A stretch of 64,000 bases of DNA from Filosporella fistucella. Lineage: Eukaryota; Ascomycota; Leotiomycetes; Helotiales. A program made the position numbers and the translations under genes. Shown here one piece after another: positions 24,757 through 34,661 of the stretch (its first letter is position 1; each line of letters starts with the position of its first letter). The notes under the pieces were generated by a model. That model was not told where the DNA came from. It was given only the letters and a program-made list of their open reading frames with translations, and ran no database searches. The stretch lies in contig JAQJZZ010000018.1 of NCBI GenBank assembly GCA_030077755.1, positions 2,542,001-2,606,000 of the forward strand, read 5' to 3'.

Positions 24757-26827
24757 TTTGGATTGATTCCTCAACAGCAACGATGTTACTTTCGCACAGA
24801 TAATTTTGAGCGGTTATACTCAAGATGATGCCAAGAGGACTCATATGGGAGGGAGCGACATGTTGAAGACGTGTAGCAATTCAGGGTTGTAGTGAGGGGT
24901 TGCACTCCGTAAGCAGTAATGCGGCGTGGGGACCTGCCTGTTGGGGCATAGTTTATGTTGGTCATATGGTTTCCAGATTGCTGTTCCTCTTCTAACTCGT
25001 TTCTAGACTTGAGTGCAGTGAAGATATAGTCTATTATCGCTCTCTTCCAGGCAACTTCAGCTGGTGAGTTTGTGAGGTACTCACAAGACTTGGCAGGGTC
25101 AGCTCGAGGCGCAACGTGACACAGGACTTAAACTCAATCCATTCGAATTACATCCAATTGATTTCTACTTGCATTATATTATAATTGCGGTCTAGAATTT
25201 ATACGAAGTGCTTTTAGGTACTTGCTAATTTAATTCGATATTAAGTTTGCTACTTCTTGTTGCTTCCTTATTCCTATTACTTGTTTTCGCAAATAGATTG
25301 TTTCCAATTGGAGTTCGTAAGCCCCAAGAGCAGGACTACTAAGCTTTACAGGAAAAAGTGGCACGAGTGTATTGTTAAGCGTACGTTTGAACTTCTGGAC
25401 AGCCACCGAAGTATGACAGAGTATAATTATAGATCGAAGATTCGCACGTGGGGAGCGAGATGCCTGTCTAAGTCTCTACCACCACCTACCAATCAACTAG
25501 CTCGTCTGGAGGTAATATATATCAGTAGCCATATCACGAGAGCCTGCAAGACTGGGTCGCATATTAATTGAGGCGTTGCGGCTTGCTTGCAGCTTGCAGA
25601 CGAGCCACACCTCGCAACTGGACGATGTCAAAACTTCTACTCCCCGCATAGAACATTCTTTAATATACATCCCGTCTGCACTGCATGTCCCAGCACTCTA
25701 AAGAGGTGACATGAGGGGCGACATGTCGATTGTGCAGAAGCCATTCAATGCACGTGACCCACTTCGGCAATTTAAAAAGGGGCGTGGCAATGTGTCATTT
25801 TCATCCTAACTCTAGCATGACCTCTACTAGAGACTATCTCTCTGGATATGATCGATGCAGACTGCGCAGCTGAAATTTTAGAGGATACTGATTTTGTCTC
25901 CGTCCGGGGCCGGTGATATCCCATCCCGGTGCAGCGATTGAATTCGCCAGTACCGACACTACTGCGCGGCTCAAATGCAAGTGCATACGGAGCCAATATG
26001 CGGAGTAAAATCTTATCTCGCGTGTGTATCATATATCGATAGTGAAGTACTTTTGTTTTCATTTGCCAAGCAAGATACCTCTCCCTTTCACCCTCTCCCT
26101 GCCTCAGCCAAGTCACCTGAGCAGCCTGAGTAGTATTTGTCACCTTGGCGTGTTCTTTTGCCATCGTCATGCCTGTGAATTTCGGCCCGCTACATAAAGG
26201 TTTTGTTGTTTTGCTCCATATGTCTGCCACTCCCACGGCTATCGGCCGGCTGTTTACTCTGAAATTAATAATTGCTGCATTTAACCTTCCTAATGCACAA
26301 CCCAGATAATATGCGGCTAAACAAAACTTCATGTACCACACAACCATCATATTCTCGGTCTCCCTCTTACCGAAAACAGTCTCGTTCTGCGCTGCGGAGA
26401 GAGGTCCCATTTCTATTCACGTACCACGCAGCAGTCATCTGTCACCCTTTCGCCTTCCGTCTCTCGAAAACGTCGATTCGCAACACGGAGGCTTGTCCCA
26501 TTTCTGAACAAGTCCTACGTTGAGATCAGTGGCTGCTTCGTCTAGCTTGGAAGAGCTTATTCTAGTGGAGTGTGCAGATCTACTCATATATCTCTACCTC
26601 CTACCCTCTCCGACCTGATATGGACTGGATAATGAGCCATTCAATTATATAATTGCCGAGGGTCTGTCAACATACGTCCTGTACTCTGTTCCCAGCAATT
26701 TTTGGTTTTACTTGCCGCTCCTGCCCGACGGCCACATTCTACATCAGTCTTCAGACTGTCATACGCCCCTCACCACGCTGATTTGCTACCGTTCTGAACT
26801 TTTCAGTTGCCGAATTCCAATCTCAAG
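24757..26827. other. Long intergenic stretch (2.07 kb)
   Basis: No supported gene. The longest ORF, 212 codons on the minus strand at 25772-26410, has no family resemblance and uneven composition. A TATATAA near 26644 and a CT-rich stretch before 26828 probably belong to the promoter of the downstream secreted-protein gene. Confidence 0.4.
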
Positions 26828-27581
26828 ATGCGTTGGACATTTGATGCTGCTTGGGCTTTGTCCCTTGTCGTTGGTATGTAAGATGTTCTTTTTGAAAAAA
26901 ACACATGTTGATGTTACCATAGCCTCCTTGAGTCAGGCCGCTGCTGACACCACGGTTTATCGTGATGCCGAGACTGGATTTTCCTTCTCTCAATTCACTG
27001 CCATGTACACATTGACTTCAGGAATCGTCTTCCGCATTGCGACACCAAGCCCAATTCCAAATTCAACTTTTGATCTAGTGTTACAAGTTGTTGCCCCTAT
27101 TGACGTTGGATGGGCTGGACTAGCCTGGGGAGGCACTATGACTTACAACCCTCTTATCGCTGCGTGGGCAAATGGAAACAACGTCGTTATTTCCTCTCGA
27201 CGCGCACAGTAAGATAATATATGTATTTAAGTTTCGATTCTGACACAAATTAGGAGTCACTCTCAGCCCCAAGCGTTCACCGGCGCATCTTATGAGTTGC
27301 TCAAAACTGGTACTCATGTGAATAGAACCCACTGGCAATTCACTGCAAAATGCTCTGGTTGCAGTTCTTTCACGAACAGCAACGGTGGCACTACAAAGCT
27401 CAACCCATCGGGTTCAAATCGTCTTGCTTTTGCATACAGCCCCTCCAAGCCGTCAACCCCATCATCCAATACTTCATCCTTCCCCGTGCATGATGTAGCG
27501 AACTACTGGAATCACGACTTTGCTAGCTCGGGCAATACTGCATTTGCCTCGCTCGTGACAAAGAATGGAGGAACTCTTTAA
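26828..27581 (+). CDS. Secreted cytochrome-domain protein (CDH-cyt / AA8-like)
   Basis: Exons are 26828-26873, 26923-27208 and 27254-27581, giving 219 residues. Residues 1 to about 22 form a signal peptide (WALSLVVASLSQAAA). The rest resembles the heme b domain of cellobiose dehydrogenase: YRDAETGFSFSQF at the start, VGWAGLAWGGTMTYNPLIAAW, then a Cys pair (CSGCSSF) and HDVANYWNHDFA near the end. In CDH the heme is held by one Met and one His. Met88 in GGTMTYN and His190 or His198 near the end are the candidates here. No flavin domain, cellulose-binding module or C-terminal membrane span follows, so it would be a stand-alone extracellular electron carrier, as known for AA8 proteins that feed lytic polysaccharide monooxygenases. 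That role is inferred. Confidence 0.85.
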
Positions 27582-28250
27582 TACCTTAGTTCCTAGGTAC
27601 GTGCACGATGGAAATGGTCGGGGTTGGACGCAGAACTTCTTATAAGCATTGGAGGTCTGGGATCTGGGAAGCATATTCCTCCCAGCAAAGTCGTGTAAAG
27701 AATTAGCCTTGACAAGAAAATGTTTGAAATGCAAGGATCTTTAATTTACCATACCGTCATTGCACCGTGATTCTGCGTCGTTCTATGATAATACATTGTC
27801 GTTCGATGTGCTTAGCCTAAGAGGATTAATTGATAAGTACCGTGATTAAGTGTTTAAAAAGATTGGATGGTAGCATCGGGCAATTTCAACCACGTTTACT
27901 ATAGCCAGAACGTGGTAAAAATCTGGCTAAACGTCCCACCAAGAACCCGGGGATGCGGCAATTGTATAAACCCCGTGGGGTAATGGAGGGCAATAAGGTT
28001 ATGATTCATTCCTGCCCAATCGATATATAGAATATATTGTTTCATCTGACCACATGATAGTTAATCAACAAACAAGTTCTTCTGTGTCGGCAGTTAATAC
28101 TGTTGAATCGAATGGCGCCTGAAGACAGTGTATAAGGACCATGCTACACACTTGTCTTCTTTGGATTTTCTACGCCTGTTCTCTTCATCATATAAGTGAC
28201 CCAAGTTGTCAACATCAAAGCCAAGGTTATCATCAACATTGTTAATCAGG
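27582..28250. other. Intergenic with core promoter of DUF1996 gene
   Basis: AT-rich spacer of 670 bp. A TATAAG at 28191-28196 lies about 60 bases before the ATG of the next gene and is a likely TATA element. Nothing else recognised. Confidence 0.4.
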
Positions 28251-29507
28251 ATGCAGTGGTCTACTCTCGCCGCCGTTGCGCTGCTCTCGCAAAATGCTGC
28301 TGGTCAAGCTATGCTTCGATTCGCATGTTCTCAGTTGGTTGTTGATCGTGTCGATCCTATAGTCAATCCCGGATTGGCATATACTCCTCATCTTCATCAG
28401 ATTGTGGGAGGAAACTCTTTCAACCTTACCATGGATCCAGCCGCACACGACCTTCCAGGCATGTCAACCTGCACATCATGTAGTTTCAGGGAGGACTTTT
28501 CCAACTACTGGACTGCTGTCATGTTTTTCAAGGCAAAGAATGGCACCTACAAGCGTGTCCCACAAGTAGGCAACGGCGGACCTCAAGGACATCTTGATAA
28601 CAAGGGTGGGTTGGACGTATACTACATCCCAAGTGGCAAGACCACTGCCTTCAAACCTGTACGTATAAGAAAGGAATACATGGGAACAATAGTTGACCAT
28701 TTTAGGGTTTCCGTATGATCGCTGGAAATGCCGCGAATACAGACAAATCTAAAGTCACCCTTGGAAATATCTGCCACAGATGTTGGACTTCCACCAGCGA
28801 TGCGAACTTTGTCGGTGGTGCACCATGCTCAGGCACCGATACCGTTGATATTCCATTTGATACTAAGTGCAAGATGATTAGACAAACTATCATTTTCCCA
28901 ACGTAAGCTCTGGAGACCGTTTTTGAAGGCTCTACTAATTCTTTGAATAGATGTTGGGACGGAAAGAATCTCGATTCTCCAGACCACAAATCCCATGTTG
29001 CCTATTCCGGAACTGGAGCAAGTGGTGGTGGATCTTGTCCAACAGCATTCCCAATCAAGCTTCCACAAATTATGTACGAGTTGATGTGGAACGTGACCGA
29101 TTTTATGGACAAGAGTATCATGCCAACTGATGGATCCAACCCATTTGTATACAGCATGAACATTGGGTAAGCGAGCCTTTCATTCCATCCACCAGTGGCT
29201 CCGTGGCACAATGTCTAATTCTTTTCTATAGTGGACCAGCAGCACACGGTGATTATGTTTTCGGTTGGAAGGGAGATACTCTCCAAAAGGCAATGGACAA
29301 CAAGTGCGATCTCGACAAAGATTGCCCCAAGGCCGGCATCACTAAACAACCAGCTGCCTCATACCACTCATGTAATATCAAGCAACAAGCACCAGAGACA
29401 GTTGATGGCTGTAAGTGAAATAGGACATATCAGTATGGGCATCCAGGACTAACATTATCACAGGGCTCAAAGCTCTTCCAGTTGGTGACAAGGCTGTCAA
29501 GGCATAG
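28251..29507 (+). CDS. Secreted DUF1996 protein
   Basis: Exons are 28251-28658, 28706-28902, 28951-29166, 29232-29410 and 29464-29507, giving 347 residues. The start at 28251 (MQWSTLAAVALLSQNAAG) gives a clean signal peptide, whereas an upstream TTG in the same frame would bury it. The mature N-terminus reads MLRFACSQLVVDRVDPIVNPG, the standard opening of DUF1996, followed by HLHQIVGGNSFN, STCTSCSFREDFSNYWTAVMF, the Cys-Trp core CWDGKNLDSPDHKSHVAYS and GGPAAHGDYVFGWKGDTLQKA. All five exons recover contiguous family text. These proteins are secreted, often abundant on plant biomass, and sometimes fused to WSC domains. No WSC domain is present here. Biochemical role is unknown. It lies next to the secreted cytochrome-domain gene on the same strand. 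Confidence 0.93.
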
Positions 29508-29857
29508 GTCATACCGATCAAATCACTCTCAAGTCCCTCGTCATCACGCTACTCTCGTTAAGCCCGCCATAGAAGTGATCGGACGAAGGGTTCTGAAAGT
29601 AAAGGGAAAACCGCCAATTAAACACAGAGAAATCAAAGAGCGGCCGCTGCAATGAGAAGCTGACAAAAGGATGGAATTGGTGGTTTTCTTGACGTTCACT
29701 TTGAATTAGCATCTTAGCACCTTGAAATCTTGTATCTTCAACAAATTCTTCATTTCACATGTATTTTTGGTGATTAGCTAGTCAATGAAGATATGTCTCA
29801 TGTATCTGCAAGCTTGTACCCTCATGAATTCTTGACTTGACGAATACCCATGCGTGA
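29508..29857. other. Intergenic
   Basis: A 350-bp spacer between convergent genes. Nothing recognised. Confidence 0.4.
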
Positions 29858-31360
29858 TTATAACTTCGATTGAATGCTCAGCTGCTTCCACTCGAAATCA
29901 TCGGGAAGGAACCATTTCATATGTGAATTAGCAGTTGTTTTCAGGATATTCTTCGCTTCATCCTTCTGTTCTTTCCCTTTGATATATGCAAAAAGCATAG
30001 CATCGGCATGCGTTTCAGCATCATATGCATATACACTCAATACAGTAGAAGGGTCGCCATACAAGTTGGGACTTCTGAGAAATGGTCCTCCTCTCAATTC
30101 AGGCTCCATCGCCTCATCCCTTGATTGCTGTGCGGGTCCATCTGGTAGGTATCATATTGCTCCATTCAAGAACGATACCTGCTGTTTGAAACGTGCTTTG
30201 GGCATCCGTGCTTTCTCGTATATTTTGACTGCTTCATCGACGGCAATATGACCCGATACCACTTGGGCAATACATCGACCAAAAAAATGCTCCGTCCTCA
30301 ATACTGGTGGCAGCACCTTGTGCCATATGATGGTCATCGAATGTGCTGCGTCTCCCATCAGAACCACATTTCTTCGTGGTGAGCTCCATGATTTGAGCTC
30401 AGTGACTAGAAGTGGCCAGCGTTGAGCCTCGGGTATAATGTCAACGATGCGTTTGATTCTCGGATCCAAGTCTTTGTACTGATTCCTCAGTTCATCTATA
30501 TCTATTTCCTCGACCTTGTTAACGGGATGATCAACATGAGAGAGCACGAGATTAAAGTCTTTGCCTGCTGAGATTGGATAGGTGATTATGTAGGCGTTCT
30601 CTGACATCCAGACTTCCATGGTCAACTTTTCGATGAGCTCTTTGGAAATCGGATCGTTCCTGATTTGGGAGTAAGGAACAATCGCTCTGTAAGCGCAGTT
30701 CGTCGTCGGCGGGGAAGGTTTGACATCCGGATATAGTGTCCTCCGAATAATAGAGTTGACGCCATCCGAGCCTATCAAAAGGTTGAACGTGTGAGACTTG
30801 CCGGTGGTGGTGGTCACTGTGACCTTTTCGCTGGCTTCATATTCGATTTTGTCCACGCGAGAATTGATAATGAGTTTTGCGCCACTTTTCTCCGCGATTT
30901 GGACAACCCACCAACTACCGATTTGTCAGAGGAATAAAAAGGGGAGTATTTACATACAGATACTTCAAATTTCTCCGAACATTGGGAACCATTCTTGTGT
31001 ACCAACCATCGTACCATCTCTTCTCCTCATATTGAGCTCTTCAGATTCCACCAGATTGTCCCCAATAACATCTGCAACACCCCATTTCACGAGTAATCGA
31101 GAGAAATTAGGCGTCATCTAGCATACTGTTAGAGCGCCGAAGTTAAGGATAGGAATGGCCATCATTCTACTTGGATTCCAGCACCGATTTCTCCAAGTTC
31201 AGCGGCAGCCTCGAGTACTGTCACTTGTGCTCCAGCTCGACGAAGAGGTATCGATGCGGCAAGCCCACCAATTCCCGCACCACAAAGACCAACATGGATA
31301 GTTTCGGAGGACTGTACTTACTAGGGTCAATGTTTAACGTAGAGCATTGAGTCTCACCAT
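29858..31360 (-). pseudogene. FAD-dependent monooxygenase pseudogene (salicylate hydroxylase-like)
   Basis: Reads as a class A flavoprotein hydroxylase with the Rossmann motif GLCGAGIGGLAAS near the N-terminus and the FAD ribityl motif VLMGDAAHSM. Several independent lesions break it. A frameshift lies near 30985, where the frame of GTMVGTQEWFP stops and RRNLKYL continues in another. The region that should carry the HRxDLH-type motif after WWVV is deleted by about nine codons. A one-base loss near 30323-30336 is compensated by an extra base in a T7 run (plus-strand A7 at 30281-30287), scrambling the helix after GDAAHSM. A TGA at 30152-30154 stands where the family has a Trp (IWYLPDGP). The first exon may be just the ATG at 31358-31360. 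The decay is not RIP-like overall. Function before decay was probably aromatic hydroxylation. Confidence 0.85.
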
Positions 31361-31971
31361 TCCAGCGTGTATTCCTGATCTTGAATCGTTTCGAAGGAGT
31401 TAAAAATTCAACTGTGGTACAGCTAGGTGGGCTTCTATCCTTCTTTTATCCTTGCCTCCATGCCGTCCTGGTTTGAGACCACTGCTATCTCTCAACTAGA
31501 GTCTAATTATTCCCAGTTTACACCCTTGAATCGAAGGTTCTCACGATCGATGCCGTATGATGCAGGAAGAGTAAGAGCCCAAACTTAAACGTAGATATTA
31601 TTTCCGGTTTATGCCCTTCTAGCGCAGATATTGGTGCTGGGTCATGGAGAAATACGGAGCCCCATGTTCTAGTGAAGCTGTCATGACAAGCCGATCAGAA
31701 ATAATGGGGAATATTGCCATACGGAAACCGGTCTTTTTCATTTTTCATGGAAACGTCAAATATCGAGAAGACGAAGCGTGCCATATTCAATACCGAAATC
31801 GGCGTCAACGTAGCTACTCTGTCTCCAGCACAAGACCTTGTCCCACTCCAGCCAAGTAAAATGGGCTATATGGCTCTGAGATATGCTATAGAATGGCTTA
31901 CATAGCATATCTAAACATCTTGTTTTCGCCATCCGTCATATCTTCAAATCCATTTCGATATCCTTCCTGAG
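31361..31971. other. Intergenic with a short coding-like relic
   Basis: Between the two decayed genes. The plus-strand frame ending at 31905 gives a coding-like run (TEIGVNVATLSPAQDLVPLQ) for about 50 codons without start context or continuation. It could be a fragment of another lost gene. Family not recognised. Confidence 0.25.
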
Positions 31972-32388
31972 TTAACTCAATTTGAGCTTCAGATTTTCCC
32001 TCAAGCTCCTTGCCGCCCTTCTTGTTCTCCAAGCTGTATACCAATCGTAGGAAACAGCATGTGCAATGAAAGCACATAGCATAGCAGTGATCCCGGTGGG
32101 ATAGTTTGGGGCTTCAGAGTCGATGAATAGCTGAGTCCCAATGATAGGTCCAAGACCGTAAAAAACAAAGACAATGGTGTTCGCAGCCGCTCTTTTGGAA
32201 GAACCTGCAATGTTGACCACAACAATGCCTAGCATGACGAAGAATCCATTTTGCCACGAAGCAAGAAGCCAAACCCCAGCAAGTCGGGACCAAGCATGGG
32301 CCAAGTCGTGGGGTAAGAGTTCTATCAGGAGGGTACCGATGATCGCGGGAATCATACTAATAGCAGAACTGAAGAGTTTTTCGTACAC
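31972..32388 (-). pseudogene. MFS permease C-terminal remnant (Dal5/allantoate type)
   Basis: Only the last 130 or so residues of an anion:cation symporter of the Dal5 family are readable. They include SRLAGVWLLASWQNGFFVML, NIAGSSKRAAANTIVFVFYG and LGPIIGTQLFIDSEAPNY, which match the end of the family's helix 9-12 region. The minus-strand sequence upstream (32389-32827) does not continue the protein in any frame, so the first two thirds are missing. With the adjacent monooxygenase pseudogene it looks like the remains of an uptake-plus-catabolism pair. Confidence 0.75.
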
Positions 32389-32827
32389 GAATCCTCTTTA
32401 CCATATAACAGATGCTGACAAGAATTGAAATTCAAGTGCATGCAGGAGTGTATGGTCATGCTCAGGAACCGAGCCCAGTAGCAGAGAATATTCCAGAAGT
32501 GGTATTTGACAAAGGCAGGCACTTGGAATTGCATCCAATACAGGACGATTATCAAGTGCGTACGTGTAGAATTTGTTCATCGATTCGTGTCAGTGTAAGG
32601 CGAGGAATCCTATGGCCTGGATTTGCAAGCTATTGAAGCTGATTATGCTTGAACCCCCCGATGCCAGTGATGCCAACCTCTGAATCCCTGAGGACTTCTG
32701 CTAGATGGAAACTGGGTTTGACAGTCTTAAGATGTGGCATCCTGTCACATCGCCCTGGCTTTCACGGCCGAGTAATCGGGTCCTTGACTTGCTTCAGCAA
32801 AGTACTAAATTTGGCTCTTCCTCAATC
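32389..32827. other. Intergenic / missing 5' part of MFS gene
   Basis: No recognisable helices of the expected permease and no other gene. Probably eroded sequence. Confidence 0.4.
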
Positions 32828-34337
32828 TTAGCGGTCGAAAGTGGAGCGGTGTTTAATAGTCTGTTCTTCTTTTTGTTTCTTAGGCCAATTCCTCGCGATA
32901 TCAATCGCGTCCCGAGGTGCTAAAAATTCTAGAAGTAGAAAGATCAGATAGTCAATGACGACGCAGAGACAGAAAAGCTTCCCGGCCCATATGCCACAAC
33001 CATAATATCTTTTCAGTCGATCAATGAGTGCGAAGCTTTGAACTCCTGCTCGGCCTCGTGTTGCACTCCAGCTTGTGGCATCCGCAGCGTCGTAGCCGTA
33101 GAAGTCTACTTCACTTAACACCCCAGATATTCCATCGTAAACTCGCTCTGTCCGGGCTGCAACATCGGTCCAGGAATACATCTTCTTGACGTCGTCGTGA
33201 AATTCTTCAGTCCGAACCTTATTGGCTCGAAGAGCAGCGATCGCACGCCCCGTCGCAGCAACCAGATCATCTTCTTCAGGCTTTGCAAAAACAGTCATAT
33301 GCGCAGGGAGGACCTCTGGAATTCCTCCGACTTGTGTACATACGACATATAGACCACAGCTCGCAGCTTCGACAATGACGGTTCCAAAGGCTTCTGTTAA
33401 GCTGGGGTGCAGATATATGTGACCTCGGACCATGACATCGCGAACCTCTTCGTGCCTGACTGGTCCTAGCATTTCCACCCGGTCCTGGAGCACGTTTCTC
33501 TCAATCATTTGTTCTAAATCAATTGATTTCGGTCCAGAGCCAGCAATGATAAAACGAACGTATGGATGACTTGCGAGAATCCGAGGGATCGCTGCGACAA
33601 GGAGATCTGTCCCTTTATTGTAGAATAGACGGGATATCACGACAATGGTGATAGTATCGCGAGGTCCAATGAGGCGTGGTCCGGTCTCAATTTGGCCACC
33701 GAGTTCCGAGGGATATGACGGGTGGGAGAGAGGTCGAAAGTTCTCTGCAACCACTGCGTTCGGGATGACGGACACCATGAGGGGATCGAGAGAAGCACGA
33801 AGGACTGTATTTTCCTTACTACAAAGCATCAGTACGCATCAAATGCGGAATATTGCAAACATACCAGGTATGGCTGACACAGATGACATGATCCACGTCG
33901 CTCAATATGAATTTAAGAAGCTTGTTGGTGAGAATGCTTGCAGCATCTGCGAAACCAAAGAGCGAATGGTCTGTAAAGACAGTTCTCAACCCCATTGTTC
34001 TCGCATGAAGTATCCCTTCGTGGCAGAGACTACTTAAACTTGCATGGCCATGCACTATCTCGATCTGTTCCCTTATAACGATATTTCGAAAGACGGGAAA
34101 AAAGGAGAAGACTGTGGGAAATGTCGAGGCGCGATAGATGACAAGAAAAGGAACGTGGTAGACTTTCAGGCCATTGGTGAGGTAACGTACTCCAGTGCGG
34201 CCTTTGTATGCATGGGTGATGACAATGACCTTGTGTCCGCGGTCAATCAGTTTGGTAGATAGTTGGTATATGTGACTTTCAACTCCTCCAGGTTGAGGGA
34301 AGAAGTAGTCGCATACCATTGCGATGTTGTAGGGCAT
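32828..34337 (-). CDS. gpi3: GPI-anchor GlcNAc-transferase catalytic subunit (PIG-A/GPI3)
   Basis: Catalyses the first step of GPI anchor synthesis, transfer of GlcNAc from UDP-GlcNAc to phosphatidylinositol on the cytosolic face of the ER, as part of the GPI-GnT complex. Exons in transcription order are 34337-33865 and 33818-32828, giving 487 residues. The junction codon makes [13 protein letters not shown]. The text is a GT4 glycosyltransferase: [85 protein letters not shown], and the E-x7-E motif EAFGTVIVE with HPSLT before it. A hydrophobic span near the C-terminus ([19 protein letters not shown]) is the usual single membrane anchor. It is divergent from the Dbp6-like gene, with 324 bp between starts. 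Confidence 0.97.
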
Positions 34338-34661
34338 TGTAACGGTGTACAGTCGGTGTGCAGTTCAGCCGCAGATGTACTATGCCAGTATATCGTGTTG
34401 GGTACTCGTGTTCATCGTCAATCCCGAGCGTTGTTGTCAGGCAACGGCTTCCTATGAAATAGGAGATCCTGATGTTGATGTCTCTGGTGAGGCTGTCGAA
34501 TTGAAATTTGGTGGTCGTAAGGCTCGGCCTCGGGCAGCCCCAAGTGCGGTTTGTGATTTTTGGGGCACCGTAAATTTTCTTCATCTAATCCCCAATGTGC
34601 CAAACCTGAACAACATCACAACCCTACGCTGATCTATCATTACCATTTGGCACGGCACGTA
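34338..34661. promoter_or_regulatory. Shared divergent promoter (GPI3 / Dbp6-like)
   Basis: Only 324 bp separate the two start codons, so both housekeeping promoters must lie here. No strong TATA box was seen on either side. An upstream in-frame ATG at 34560 would extend the helicase by 34 residues with unconvincing sequence, so 34662 was preferred. Confidence 0.5.

Noticed and set aside
25772..26410. 212-codon minus-strand ORF as a gene
   Set aside because: No family resemblance, composition uneven, no promoter or splice context; likely a chance ORF.
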